From NCBI RefSeq assembly GCF_018336975.1, contig NZ_CP025572.1, positions 1,078,560 to 1,142,559 of the forward strand: a stretch of 64,000 bases of DNA, written 5' to 3'. The notes under the pieces are model-generated. The model made no database searches. It was not told the origin of the DNA and saw nothing but the letters and a program-made list of their open reading frames with translations. This document shows positions 17,556-27,687 of this stretch, piece by piece. Position 1 is the stretch's first letter; every line of letters begins with the position of its first letter. The position numbers and the translations under genes were made by a program. The stretch comes from Marinomonas sp. CT5. GTDB lineage: Bacteria; Pseudomonadota; Gammaproteobacteria; Pseudomonadales; Marinomonadaceae.

Positions 17556-19805
17556 ATGGTAACGGTAAGAAAAGATCACCCCGTATTAGAAGACGGTAGT
17601 GTCGATATTGATGCATGGATGGGACATTTTTCCCATTTAATTGATGATAGTACCCGAGTTCCTTTACGTATGGCTTGTGAGTTAGCACGTCAATCAGAGC
17701 TGCAATGTGCTAGACCTTCTTTCTGGGGGCCACAAGCAAGTACATTTCGTGCTGGTCTAGAGATGGTGGAAATCCTCTCTGGTTTTCGAGCCGATCAAGA
17801 TTCACTGGTTGCGGCGGCTTTGTACCGAGTCGTGCGAGAAGATCAGCTATCTATTTCCCGTGTAAATGAAATGTTTGGCCGCAAAGTCTCTTCTATTATT
17901 GAAGGGGTTATTCGTATGGGGGAGGTGTCTAAAAATCTCACGTTAGACTCGGCGGCTGAGGTACTCGGTAGTAGTGAAAATCAACTTGAGTCACTGCGTA
18001 AAATGCTGGTTTCTATCATTGATGATGTCCGTGTTGTGCTGATTAAGTTAGCGGAACGGGCTTGCGCGATCAAAGAAGCCAAACATCAGGGAGAAGAGCG
18101 TCGAGTTGCTGTTGCCCTAGAGGTACAAAGTGTATATGCCCCTTTGGCTCACCGATTGGGGATTGGCCATATCAAATGGGAATTGGAAGACCTTTCTTTT
18201 CGTTATCTCTATCCATCCGATTACAAACGAATTGCCAAGTGGCTGGACGAAAAGCGCCTTGATCGTCAGCAATATATCGATGATGTAATTAATGTGCTTG
18301 ATGAGCGTTTGAAAGGTATTAATATTCATGCTGACTTAATGGGGCGAGCGAAACATATTTACAGTATTTGGCGCAAAATGAAGCGTAAAAATATTGGTTT
18401 TGACGAAGTGTATGACGTTCGTGCTGTTCGTATTTTAGTGGATGAACCAATGGAATGCTACGGCGTACTGGGTATTGTTCATAATTTGTGGCGTCCTATT
18501 CCGCAAGAGTTTGATGATTATATTAGTAACCCTAAATCAAATGGTTACCAGTCATTGCATACGGCCGTTGTGGGGCCTCAAGGGAGAGCTCTTGAAATTC
18601 AGATACGCACACACAAAATGCATGAAGATGCTGAACTTGGAGTGTGTGCTCATTGGAAATATAAAGGTACAGATTTAAGCTCCAACAGCACAAGTTATGA
18701 AGAAAAACTTCAGTGGCTCAGAACCATTTTGGATTTTCATGAAGTCCAAGGAGATTTAGAGTCTCTGTCTGAGCAAGTGCGAAGTGATATTGAACAAGAT
18801 CGCATATATGTCTTTACGCCAGATGGCCACGTAGTGGATTTGCCAGTTAATGCAACCCCAGTGGATTTTGCTTATCGAGTTCATACCGAAATTGGCCACC
18901 GTTGTCGGGGTGCAAAAGTTAACGGCAAAATCATTTCACTTGTTACCCATTTGAAAACAGGTGATAAGGTTGAAATTCTTACAACCAAAGAAGGTGGCCC
19001 AAGCCGAGACTGGCTTCACCCAACATTAGGGTATGTGCAGACTAACCGTGCTCGTGCCAAGATTCAAAATTGGTTTAGAAAAGAAGATCGAGAGAAAAAC
19101 TTAGAAGCAGGTAAACATCTGTTAGATAAACAGCTTAAACGCTTGGGGTTTGAAGAAAACCGTATTGATTTACAAGCGATTTCGGCACGTTTTAACTTTT
19201 CTTATGCTGATGAGGTCTATGTAGCACTGGGCGCTGGAGACATTCAATTATCTCGTGTGCTACGTGTGATTGATGATTTCTATAGCTTAAATGGCGAAAC
19301 GGCTTCCCCTCGTCCTATACGCTTAAAAAAGAGTCGCCATAAATCTTCCGATAATGATATTCACATATTAGGTGTTGGTAAGTTAATGACACAAATGGCA
19401 AAGTGCTGTACGCCGATTCCAGGTGACGATATCGTAGGTTTTATTACCCAAGGTCGTGGTGTCTCTGTACACCGCCAGGATTGTATCAATATTGTGCAAT
19501 TAGGGTTGGATGAACCAGAGCGTATTATCGATGTTAGCTGGGGGGAAGAGTTGGATAATCAATATCCAGTAAATATTCAGGTTGAGGCCTACGATCGTAC
19601 TGGATTGCTTAATGACATTACGGGCTTATTGGCGAATGAAAAAGTGAATCTTTTGTCGATGAACACTTTGTCAGCAAAAGAAAACCACACGGCTAGTATT
19701 CGCTTCACTATTGAAGTGGGTGAGTTAAGTGTATTAAGTAAATTGCTACATCGTATTAACCAACTGCCGAATGTGCTGAATGTTTTTAGAGAGAAAGATT
19801 TTTGA
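17556..19805 (+). CDS. relA: (p)ppGpp synthetase RelA
   Basis: RelA is the ribosome-associated alarmone synthetase that responds to uncharged tRNA. In the N-terminal hydrolase-like domain the HD motif is lost (ALYRVVRED where SpoT has HDxxED), so this should be a synthetase-only RelA. The synthetase core has YQSLHTAVVGP and EIQIRTHKMHEDAELG. A TGS domain (DRIYVFTPDGHVVDLP), the zinc-finger region with KCCTPIPGD and a C-terminal ACT domain follow. Length 749 is typical. It overlaps mazG by 4 bases. Confidence 0.97.
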   Translation: MVTVRKDHPVLEDGSVDIDAWMGHFSHLIDDSTRVPLRMACELARQSELQCARPSFWGPQASTFRAGLEMVEILSGFRADQDSLVAAALYRVVREDQLSISRVNEMFGRKVSSIIEGVIRMGEVSKNLTLDSAAEVLGSSENQLESLRKMLVSIIDDVRVVLIKLAERACAIKEAKHQGEERRVAVALEVQSVYAPLAHRLGIGHIKWELEDLSFRYLYPSDYKRIAKWLDEKRLDRQQYIDDVINVLDERLKGINIHADLMGRAKHIYSIWRKMKRKNIGFDEVYDVRAVRILVDEPMECYGVLGIVHNLWRPIPQEFDDYISNPKSNGYQSLHTAVVGPQGRALEIQIRTHKMHEDAELGVCAHWKYKGTDLSSNSTSYEEKLQWLRTILDFHEVQGDLESLSEQVRSDIEQDRIYVFTPDGHVVDLPVNATPVDFAYRVHTEIGHRCRGAKVNGKIISLVTHLKTGDKVEILTTKEGGPSRDWLHPTLGYVQTNRARAKIQNWFRKEDREKNLEAGKHLLDKQLKRLGFEENRIDLQAISARFNFSYADEVYVALGAGDIQLSRVLRVIDDFYSLNGETASPRPIRLKKSRHKSSDNDIHILGVGKLMTQMAKCCTPIPGDDIVGFITQGRGVSVHRQDCINIVQLGLDEPERIIDVSWGEELDNQYPVNIQVEAYDRTGLLNDITGLLANEKVNLLSMNTLSAKENHTASIRFTIEVGELSVLSKLLHRINQLPNVLNVFREKDF

Positions 19806-20605
19806 GTGACGCGGTTAGAAAGTTACAGTATTTGATGAGCTGCCTGAGAGACGAAGAGTTTGGCTGTGCATGGGATAAAAAACAAACGTACAAAACGATT
19901 GCTCCTTATACATTAGAAGAAAGCTATGAAGTGATCGACGCCATTGAGCGTGAGGATTTTGATCATTTAAAAGAAGAGTTGGGTGACTTGCTTTTTCAAG
20001 TGATTTTTTACGCACAAATGGCGGAAGAAGAGCGACGCTTTTCTTTAGATGATATAGCAACAGGCGTTGTCGAAAAAATGTTGCGTCGCCACCCTCATGT
20101 TTTTCCTGAAGGGAATATTGATCGTTTTGGTGAGCCTACGTCTCTTACCGAAGAGCAGATTGCTGAGCAATGGCAACAGATCAAAGCAAAAGAGAAAGGG
20201 GAGACAAAGGCAAGTTTATTAGATGATGTTCCTGTCTCGATGCCAGCGTTAATGCAGGCGGTCAAAATTCAACAAAAAGTTTCTAAAATCGGGTTTGACT
20301 GGCCTGAGGTTGGCCCTGTATTTGATAAGATAAGAGAAGAGTTAGATGAACTTGAAGAGGCGATGAAGGAGCAAGACGACCTTCATGTCGAAGAAGAAAT
20401 GGGGGATGTTTTATTTGCCGTTAGTAATCTGGCTCGACACCTAAGAGTGTCACCTGATATCGCATTAAGTAAAACCAATATAAAATTTCGTCGTCGATTT
20501 GGCCGAATAGAAAGTTTAGTTGCGATGGAGGGAAAGCATCTGACAGATTGTTCTTTAGAAGAGTTAGATCGTTATTGGGATCAAGCTAAGCGCGAAGGCT
20601 TGTAG
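19802..20605 (+). CDS. mazG: Nucleoside triphosphate pyrophosphohydrolase MazG
   Basis: MazG hydrolyses NTPs and dNTPs to monophosphates and pyrophosphate and is linked to house-cleaning and ppGpp control. The 267-residue protein has two MazG domains. The first carries LEESYEVIDAIE with EELGDLLFQVIF; the second carries REELDELEEAMKE with EEMGDVLFAVSN. The start is TTG at 19802 within the relA stop, giving a 4-base overlap and likely coupling. The relA-mazG pair is conserved. A 63-base gap separates it from ppc. Confidence 0.96.
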   Translation: MSDAVRKLQYLMSCLRDEEFGCAWDKKQTYKTIAPYTLEESYEVIDAIEREDFDHLKEELGDLLFQVIFYAQMAEEERRFSLDDIATGVVEKMLRRHPHVFPEGNIDRFGEPTSLTEEQIAEQWQQIKAKEKGETKASLLDDVPVSMPALMQAVKIQQKVSKIGFDWPEVGPVFDKIREELDELEEAMKEQDDLHVEEEMGDVLFAVSNLARHLRVSPDIALSKTNIKFRRRFGRIESLVAMEGKHLTDCSLEELDRYWDQAKREGL

Positions 20606-20668
20606 ATCTGTTTGACTGGCATAAAAACGTTGATTGATAGCGTTTATGGGTAATATTAGGGGGCTGAA

Positions 20669-23299
20669 GTGAGTGATCGACAGGCGTCATTGCGCGAAAA
20701 TGTGAGGTTGCTAGGAGATTGTCTTGGCGAGAGTATGAGTAATCATTTGGGAGAAGGTTTTCTAGAAAAAGTAGAAAATATTCGATTACTTTCGAAAGAT
20801 GGGCGCCAATCTGGCGACTCCGCAGCTCTTATTGAAGCGTTGGAAGCATTAGATGATAAAGAAATCGTTCCGGTTGCTAGAGCTTTCAACCAGTTTTTGA
20901 ATTTGTCTAATATTGCAGAACAGTACCATCGTGTTCATCGCCGTCGCACCAATGAAAGTTTAGGGATTTATCATAATCCTGTTGGCGATCTGCTCTCGCG
21001 CCTTTCGAAGCAGAATTTCAGTGCGGAGCAGATGATTGACTCATTGCAATCTCAGTCTATTGAGCTCGTGTTGACAGCTCATCCTACAGAAGTAGTACGG
21101 CGCTCTTTGATCCGTAAATATGACAATATTTCCAGTGAGTTAGAGGCACTTGATAAAGATAATATTTTGCCTTTGGAAGAAACTAAACACATTCGTCGCT
21201 TGAAAGAAATTATCACTCAAGCTTGGCATACGGATGAAATTCGGGAAGAACGTCCTACACCCGTTGATGAAGCGAAATGGGGCTTTGCCGTTATTGAGCA
21301 GTCCCTATGGCAAGCCGTGCCACGTTTTTTCCGTCAATTAGATGAACAGTTTAGTGAGTTCTCAAAAGAAGATCGCTTGCCTCTCGATTTAGCGCCAATT
21401 CGTTTTTCGACTTGGATGGGCGGTGACCGAGATGGTAATCCAAATGTAACTCATAAAGTAACAAAAGAGGTTACTCTTCTGGCCCGCTGGATGGCGGCTG
21501 ACCTTTATATAAAAGATTTGAATGAACTGCGGGCAGAGTTTTCGATGACGCAGTGTAATGATGCTTTACGTGAGCGAGTTGGCGAGAGTACTCAACCTTA
21601 TCGAGAAGTACTGCGTCACCTAGAAAATAAAATGCTTGCGACCAAGAATTGGGCAAAAGCTGGTCTTGATGGAGAAACCGTATCTGATGAAGGTATTTTT
21701 CTTGATATTCAAGAGCTTACCGATGACCTGACTTTGTGTTATCAGTCTCTATTGGACTGTGGTATGAAGGTGATTGCTAATGGCTCGTTACTGGATTTGA
21801 TTCGTCGTGCGGCCACTTTTGGTGCCACTTTAGTTCGTTTGGATGTTCGTCAGGATGCGTCTCGTCATATTGATGCTTTGTCTGCGATTACGCGATTTTA
21901 TGGTCTTGGTGACTATGCCGAATGGGATGAAGCATCGCGTCAAGCTTTTCTATTGACTGAGTTGAATTCTAAGCGACCTCTTTTGCCTCTAGAGTGGACG
22001 CCCACGGCAGAAGTGAAAGAAGTGCTTGATACTTTTGCGATGATTTCAAAAGGACAACAGAATTCATTTGGCTCTTATGTCATTTCAATGGCCAGTGCTC
22101 CATCAGATGTTTTGGCGGTGGCTTTAATGCTGAAAGAGTCTGGCGTTAGTTTCCCAATGCGTATCGTTCCTCTCTTTGAAACGCTGGCGGATTTGGATAA
22201 TGCTAAGCCTATAATTGAGCAATTGTTTTCAATACCTTGGTATAAGTCTTATATAAATGGTCACCAGGAAGTGATGATTGGCTATTCTGACTCAGCGAAG
22301 GATGCCGGGCAGATTGCTGCAACGTGGGGGCAATATAGAGCTCAAGAAGCATTAACCAGCTTATGTAAAAGTCATGGAATTCATCTGACTTTGTTCCATG
22401 GCCGCGGGGGGACCGTAGGTCGAGGTGGTGGTCCTGCTCATGTAGCGATTTTGTCACAACCTCCAGGTTCGGTTAATGGCTCAATCCGAGTGACAGAGCA
22501 AGGTGAAATGATTCGCTTTAAGTTTGGCATCCCGGATATTGCAGTACGTTCATTAGAACTTTACTGTTCTGCCGTGATGGAAGCTTCTTTGATTCCTGCA
22601 GAATCGCCAAAAGAAGAATGGCGAGCCATCATGGATGAGATGGCGGAAGTTGGAATGAATCAATATCGATCTATTGTTCGTGGCCATGAAGATTTTGTAC
22701 CTTACTTTAGGGCTACGACGCCTGAACAGGAATTGGCTAAATTGCCTTTAGGGTCTCGTCCTGCGCGTCGCCGTTCTGATGGCGGAGTAGAAAGTTTGCG
22801 CGCTATCCCCTGGATTTTCGCTTGGATGCAAATTCGTTTGATGCTTCCTGCTTGGTTAGGTGCTGAGAGTGCCCTACAACAGGGGATAGAGTCAGGTAAT
22901 TTAGAAAAGCTTAGAGAAATGCATAAAAAATGGCCTTTCTTTGGAGCCTATTTAGACATGTTGGATATGGTGTTAGCGAAAGCTGAGCCGGAAATCGCAG
23001 AGTATTATGAAAAGCGTTTGGTGGATGAAGAGCTACAAGGCTTAGGGCGGTTATTGCGTGGTAAATTGAAGCAAGTTAGTGAGCTTGTGAAAATGCTGAA
23101 AAAGCAAGAGCGACTCATTGAAGATAATAAAACCATTCGTCAGTCCATTGATGTACGTAACCCTTATATTGATCCACTGCATTATTTACAGGCCGAACTT
23201 TTGTATCGAAGCAGAAGAGACGAAGAGAATGCTGAGGTTAATAAGGCTCTGATGATTACAATGGCTGGTATTGCTAGTGGTATGCAAAATACTGGCTAA
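20669..23299 (+). CDS. ppc: Phosphoenolpyruvate carboxylase
   Basis: PEPC carboxylates PEP to oxaloacetate, refilling the TCA cycle. The 876-residue protein carries the first active-site signature VLTAHPTEVVRRSL with His138, matching the E. coli number. The second signature is HGRGGTVGRGGGP. The C-terminus ends in MQNTG, typical of the family, whose terminus lies near the aspartate inhibition site. The start is GTG at 20669 behind an AGGGGG run. No operon partner is obvious. Confidence 0.98.
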   Translation: MSDRQASLRENVRLLGDCLGESMSNHLGEGFLEKVENIRLLSKDGRQSGDSAALIEALEALDDKEIVPVARAFNQFLNLSNIAEQYHRVHRRRTNESLGIYHNPVGDLLSRLSKQNFSAEQMIDSLQSQSIELVLTAHPTEVVRRSLIRKYDNISSELEALDKDNILPLEETKHIRRLKEIITQAWHTDEIREERPTPVDEAKWGFAVIEQSLWQAVPRFFRQLDEQFSEFSKEDRLPLDLAPIRFSTWMGGDRDGNPNVTHKVTKEVTLLARWMAADLYIKDLNELRAEFSMTQCNDALRERVGESTQPYREVLRHLENKMLATKNWAKAGLDGETVSDEGIFLDIQELTDDLTLCYQSLLDCGMKVIANGSLLDLIRRAATFGATLVRLDVRQDASRHIDALSAITRFYGLGDYAEWDEASRQAFLLTELNSKRPLLPLEWTPTAEVKEVLDTFAMISKGQQNSFGSYVISMASAPSDVLAVALMLKESGVSFPMRIVPLFETLADLDNAKPIIEQLFSIPWYKSYINGHQEVMIGYSDSAKDAGQIAATWGQYRAQEALTSLCKSHGIHLTLFHGRGGTVGRGGGPAHVAILSQPPGSVNGSIRVTEQGEMIRFKFGIPDIAVRSLELYCSAVMEASLIPAESPKEEWRAIMDEMAEVGMNQYRSIVRGHEDFVPYFRATTPEQELAKLPLGSRPARRRSDGGVESLRAIPWIFAWMQIRLMLPAWLGAESALQQGIESGNLEKLREMHKKWPFFGAYLDMLDMVLAKAEPEIAEYYEKRLVDEELQGLGRLLRGKLKQVSELVKMLKKQERLIEDNKTIRQSIDVRNPYIDPLHYLQAELLYRSRRDEENAEVNKALMITMAGIASGMQNTG

Positions 23300-23359
23300 T
23301 GCTCTGTTGGTTAATAAATACTCAGTTTGAGCAAGAAAATTATAAAAAAAGGTAGGTAA

Positions 23360-23421
23360 ATTTGCATAATGATGGGCTGCTTGGGTATGCTTGGCGGCCA
23401 TTCATTTTTTAATATGCAAAT
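23360..23421. repeat. Nested inverted repeats between ppc and adk
   Basis: ATTTGCATA (23360-23368) and TATGCAAAT (23413-23421) are exact inverted arms. Inside them GGCTGC and GCGGCC can pair as a 6-bp stem, followed by a T-rich run. The element could be a ppc 3' structure, a weak terminator or an adk leader fold. The rest of the 224-base gap holds only a GGAGA site for adk. Confidence 0.35.
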
Positions 23422-23466
23422 GGTTTGCCTGAACATTGTGCCGTCGTGCTCGTTGCATGATGGTGA

Positions 23467-24180
<714 letters not shown>

Positions 24181-24187
24181 ATACTCA

Positions 24188-24895
24188 ATGACGGTTATTT
24201 TAGCATTAGATACATCAACGCCAGCCTGTTCGGTGGCGTTGAATATTGATGGGGTTGTGCTAGAAGATTTTCGCATGGCTCCGCGTCTACATAATGATTT
24301 GATTTTACCAATGGTCGATCAAGTTTTAGAACAGGCAGGTCTGACTTTATCGGACCTAGATGCTATTGCTTTTGGGTGTGGCCCTGGTTCTTTTACTGGC
24401 TTGAGAATCAGCGCTGGTGTCGTACAGGGACTTGCATTTGGTGCAGATTTACCTGTTGTCCCTGTTTCTACTCTTGCCGCTTTATCTTTAGAAGGATTTC
24501 AAAAAACAGGACGTAATAACTGGCTTGCCGCTCTTGATGCTCGTATGGGTGAAATCTACATGGGCGGCTATAGTGTTAATAAGATTGAAGGGCGTTATGA
24601 AATAGAAGCTTTGATTGCGGAATGTGTCGTAAAGCCCGAGTTGCTCTCTTCTTTTTCTACTCAGTTTGAAGGTGTTGGTTCTGGTTGGTGTTATGCCGAT
24701 GTTTTAACACAGTTACTTCCTAATGCTCCAGAGCATATTTTGACTGATCTGGCCCCACGTGCTGCTTGCATTGCTGAATTGGCTTTATTGCAATTTAATA
24801 GGGGGAATACAGTGTCTGCTTACGACGCTGTTCCTACATATCTCAGAGATGAAATTAGTTGGGAAAAGCAGGCTCCTCGTATAGGAAAACGATAA
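24188..24895 (+). CDS. tsaB: tRNA t6A synthesis protein TsaB
   Basis: TsaB (YeaZ) is the scaffold partner of TsaD in making threonylcarbamoyl-adenosine at tRNA position 37. The ASKHA-like fold is seen in ILALDTSTPACSVAL, in RLHNDLILPMVDQVL and in FGCGPGSFTGLRI. The 235-residue length fits. It lacks the metal-binding histidines of TsaD, so the scaffold role is expected. It starts 7 bases after adk and ends 4 bases before uppP, suggesting one transcript. Confidence 0.95.
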   Translation: MTVILALDTSTPACSVALNIDGVVLEDFRMAPRLHNDLILPMVDQVLEQAGLTLSDLDAIAFGCGPGSFTGLRISAGVVQGLAFGADLPVVPVSTLAALSLEGFQKTGRNNWLAALDARMGEIYMGGYSVNKIEGRYEIEALIAECVVKPELLSSFSTQFEGVGSGWCYADVLTQLLPNAPEHILTDLAPRAACIAELALLQFNRGNTVSAYDAVPTYLRDEISWEKQAPRIGKR

Positions 24896-24899
24896 TTTT

Positions 24900-25700
24900 A
24901 TGTTGTGGTATCAGGTCGTTTTTTTAGCGGTTATTCAGGGGCTGACAGAGTTCTTGCCTATCTCCAGCTCTGCACATTTAATTTTGCCTTCACAAATTTT
25001 GCATTGGCCGGATCAAGGTCTTGCCTTTGATGTTGCGGTGCATGTTGGTACGTTAATCGCTATTGTTGGGTATTTCAGAAAAGATATCTTTCAAATTGTT
25101 ATGGCTTGGTGTATTTCCATAAAAGATAAGCGTTCCACATCTAATAGTCGTTTAGCTTGGTGGATTTGTCTTGCGACATTACCTGCGTGTTTGGCTGGTT
25201 TAGTATTTGATGAGTTTATTAGCACGCACTTACGTTCTCTGGAAGTCATTGCTTATACTACTATTGGATTTGGTGTATTACTTTGGCTTTCTGACCGATA
25301 TGGTCGATCAAGTAAAGTTGAGCAGGATTTGGGGTTGAAAAGTGTACTTTGTATTGGCTTTGCTCAAGCGCTTGCTTTAATTCCAGGCACATCTCGTTCT
25401 GGTATTACTATGACCGCGGCCCGTTCCTTGGGGTTTGGTCGAGAAACCGCCGCTCGATTTTCATTTCTTTTGTCTATTCCTCTTATCTTGGCCGCTGGTG
25501 GTTTAAAAACAGTTGAGCTAGTGTCATCCAATATTACGGTGGATTGGGTGAGTATTCTGATGGGGGTTATTCTGTCAGCAGTTAGTGCTTATCTGTGTAT
25601 TTATTTCTTTTTAAAGTGGCTTAATAAGATTGGATTCTTCCCATTTTTCGTCTATAGATTAGTGCTAGGGACGATACTTTTGTTAATCGTCTATCTATAG
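24900..25700 (+). CDS. uppP: Undecaprenyl-diphosphatase (UppP/BacA)
   Basis: UppP removes one phosphate from undecaprenyl pyrophosphate so the lipid carrier can be reused for peptidoglycan and other surface polymers; it also gives bacitracin resistance. The polytopic 266-residue protein has the conserved GLTEFLPISSSAHL (14-27) and PGTSRSG (162-168) motifs around the active site. Several hydrophobic helices follow to the C-terminus. It follows tsaB by 4 bases and is closed by a terminator about 70 bases downstream. Confidence 0.97.
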   Translation: MLWYQVVFLAVIQGLTEFLPISSSAHLILPSQILHWPDQGLAFDVAVHVGTLIAIVGYFRKDIFQIVMAWCISIKDKRSTSNSRLAWWICLATLPACLAGLVFDEFISTHLRSLEVIAYTTIGFGVLLWLSDRYGRSSKVEQDLGLKSVLCIGFAQALALIPGTSRSGITMTAARSLGFGRETAARFSFLLSIPLILAAGGLKTVELVSSNITVDWVSILMGVILSAVSAYLCIYFFLKWLNKIGFFPFFVYRLVLGTILLLIVYL

Positions 25701-25768
25701 ATGTTCGAGGCTTTTTATTTAGATTGAGAGTAATGGAATTTGGTCAGTTGGCCTTTTGGCTCAAAGTG

Positions 25769-25796
25769 AAAAGCTTCTAATATTTAGAGGCTTTTT
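25769..25796 (+). terminator. Rho-independent terminator after uppP
   Basis: A 12-bp stem (25769-25780 with 25784-25795, one G-U pair) and a 3-base loop end in a short T run, about 70 bases past the uppP stop. Confidence 0.75.
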
Positions 25797-25893
25797 CTAT
25801 TTTTAAATCGAATAAATATGGGCCTTAACGAGTATTGTTACTCTAAGTGGCGAGTGTGATGACTTTGATTTATTGTGTTGGGAGAGACTTTTG

Positions 25894-26685
25894 TTGAACT
25901 CGATTGCTGTAGCGACAGCGGATAAATTTTTGGAAGCCGAGTCTCGTTTGTTAGCTAAGTCATTAAACCTTGACTTTATGCTGCTGAATGAGCCCCTTAA
26001 ATTTGTTTCTAAATTCGATTATTTATTATTAAAAACGTCAGATGGCATTGCTATAGCGAAAACAGGAAAGGGGGCGCCTAAGCCAGTATATGTAGATTTT
26101 ACTTCTGGTGCTGTCGATCATAGAAGACGGTTTGGTGGTGGCAAAGGTCAGGACATTGCGAAAGCTGTAGGTTTAAATAAGCGCTCTCATTTGTCCGTTC
26201 TGGATGCGACAGCTGGCTTAGGGCGGGATGCTTTTGTATTAGCCTGTTTAGGTTGCTCTGTTTCACTATGCGAGCGAGTCGGCTTTGTTCGGGCAATGTT
26301 GCAAGATGGTTTGTACCGAGCATCACTGCACCATGAAGTGGCTGATATTGTTAGTAATATGGCTTTATTAAATACGGATATATCAGAAATAGACTTAAAT
26401 TCCAGATTTAATGTGGTGTATTTAGACCCTATGTATCCACATACTGAGAAGTCATCTGCAGCAGCAAAAAAAGAAATGGCTTTTTTTCGGGATTTGGTTG
26501 GAAAAGATACTGATGCAGACCTTCTGCTGCCTTATGCAATGCAACTGGCTGAGTATAGAGTAGTTGTAAAGCGTCCTAAAAATGCACCATTCTTAAATGG
26601 CTCTGAACCAACTTATCAATTAGAAGGGAAATCGGGTCGATTTGATGTTTATGTGTTGAAATCACTTGATTCACCTTCTAATTAG
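25894..26685 (+). CDS. rsmJ: 16S rRNA (guanine-1516-N2)-methyltransferase
   Basis: RsmJ (YhiQ) methylates G1516 of 16S rRNA in the 30S subunit. The class I SAM fold shows [20 protein letters not shown] for cofactor binding and [10 protein letters not shown] as the catalytic motif. The upstream segment [27 protein letters not shown] is family-specific. I favour TTG 25894 because GGGAGAGA lies 6-7 bases before it; TTG 25891, or TTG 25873 seven codons further up, are alternatives. Its end lies 6 bases from the convergent slyX end, with no terminator visible between. Confidence 0.93.
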   Translation: MNSIAVATADKFLEAESRLLAKSLNLDFMLLNEPLKFVSKFDYLLLKTSDGIAIAKTGKGAPKPVYVDFTSGAVDHRRRFGGGKGQDIAKAVGLNKRSHLSVLDATAGLGRDAFVLACLGCSVSLCERVGFVRAMLQDGLYRASLHHEVADIVSNMALLNTDISEIDLNSRFNVVYLDPMYPHTEKSSAAAKKEMAFFRDLVGKDTDADLLLPYAMQLAEYRVVVKRPKNAPFLNGSEPTYQLEGKSGRFDVYVLKSLDSPSN

Positions 26686-26691
26686 TTTCTA

Positions 26692-26904
26692 TTAATAGTG
26701 AGGAGGTTTATCACCATCATGGATGGGCTGTTGTTGTCGATAAGACTCTAGCTGATTGCCTAATAAGACCAGTTTTTCTTTTAGTAAGAGCATGTCTTGC
26801 TGTTGGCTAATTAGCGCTTGATTTAAACTATCAATGGTATCTTCTTGGAATTGTAGTTTGAATTCTAGTTCGTCGATACGTTGATTGATTTGTGAGGTGT
26901 TCAT
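26692..26904 (-). CDS. slyX: SlyX family protein
   Basis: SlyX is a small conserved cytoplasmic coiled-coil protein of unknown function. The 70-residue product shows the family pattern: INQRIDELEFKLQFQEDTIDSL, a heptad-rich middle and the terminal DGDKPPHY. An AGAAGG site precedes the ATG. It converges on rsmJ and diverges from the cold-shock-domain gene, with which it shares a 286-base intergenic region. Confidence 0.92.
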   Translation of the reverse strand: MNTSQINQRIDELEFKLQFQEDTIDSLNQALISQQQDMLLLKEKLVLLGNQLESYRQQQPIHDGDKPPHY

Positions 26905-26960
26905 AGATACCTTCTGTGTGTTAACCTTATCAGGCTAAATTCATATTTAAAATGCAATTC

Positions 26961-27060
26961 TATACAAAAAACTGACGTAAGTATTTGTCAGGTAATATGT
27001 TGGGGTGGCGTGAAAATTGCTCTCATAAAGAAGTTGAGTATTTTACTACTATCTTCTTTA
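26961..27060 (+). promoter_or_regulatory. Leader region of the CSD gene with cold-box-like element and hairpins
   Basis: TATACA at 26961-26966 is a plausible -10, although I see no good -35. It would start the transcript at about 26973, where TGACGTAAGTA (26973-26983) matches 8 of 11 bases of the E. coli cspA cold box TGACGTACAGA. CTGAC (26972-26976) can pair with GTCAG (26987-26991). Further on, TAAAGAAG (27026-27033) pairs with CTTCTTTA (27053-27060), with an inner AGTA/TACT pair. The implied leader is about 218 bases long, as in cold-shock mRNAs. Confidence 0.4.
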
Positions 27061-27190
27061 GCTTCACACGGTGATTTCGAAAAGAGTTTAGTAAAAATAT
27101 TCATATATTCACTTATGTACTAATACGAGGTCCATTTCTAAAGTGGCCTTGCTTCACAATAATATTTAATTTGAAAAGAGATATACTGTT

Positions 27191-27661
27191 ATGAATGATC
27201 ATCAGGATAATGTTTCGCGTAATAAAGGGTCTTCTGTTGGTTCCGGTTTGTTTTCGTTGCGCACTTTTATAGTTAGTCTTGTCATCGCTTTAATTGTACC
27301 TGTGCTTTTGGCTGCTGTATTGAAAGAAGAGATAGGCACAAATTTCCTAGTATATTTTGGCTTTATTCTAGTATCTGTTTATGTCGGTGCTATGGTTAGT
27401 AAAACGAGTTCTGCGAGTTTGGATTCTGAGTCTGAAGAAGATGAAGACGATGATCGTGAACAGGGAACAGTAAAGTGGTTTAACTCCTCAAAAGGCTTTG
27501 GTTTTTTAACGATGGAAAATGGCGATGATGTATTTGTTCATTATCGAGCCATTCGTGGTCGTGGGCGTCGCTTTTTGGTTGAGGGTCAGTTGGTTCGCTT
27601 TTATGTTACTGAGGGTGAAAAAGGTAAGCAAGCTGAAAACGTATCTATTATCCGCGGTTAA
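27191..27661 (+). CDS. Membrane-anchored cold-shock-domain protein
   Basis: The 156-residue protein has two predicted transmembrane helices (about 25-43 and 51-69), a highly acidic linker (about 78-90, [10 protein letters not shown]) and a complete C-terminal cold-shock domain (91-156). RNP1 is seen as KGFGFL (101-106) and RNP2 as VFVHY (114-118), so single-stranded nucleic-acid binding should be intact. It would tether an RNA chaperone to the inner membrane, with the CSD probably cytoplasmic. CSD proteins are usually about 70 residues and soluble. It precedes tpx by 26 bases. Its long leader carries a cold-box-like element. Confidence 0.85.
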   Translation: MNDHQDNVSRNKGSSVGSGLFSLRTFIVSLVIALIVPVLLAAVLKEEIGTNFLVYFGFILVSVYVGAMVSKTSSASLDSESEEDEDDDREQGTVKWFNSSKGFGFLTMENGDDVFVHYRAIRGRGRRFLVEGQLVRFYVTEGEKGKQAENVSIIRG

Positions 27662-27687
27662 TTTATCAATCTATTTAAGAGGTAGTT

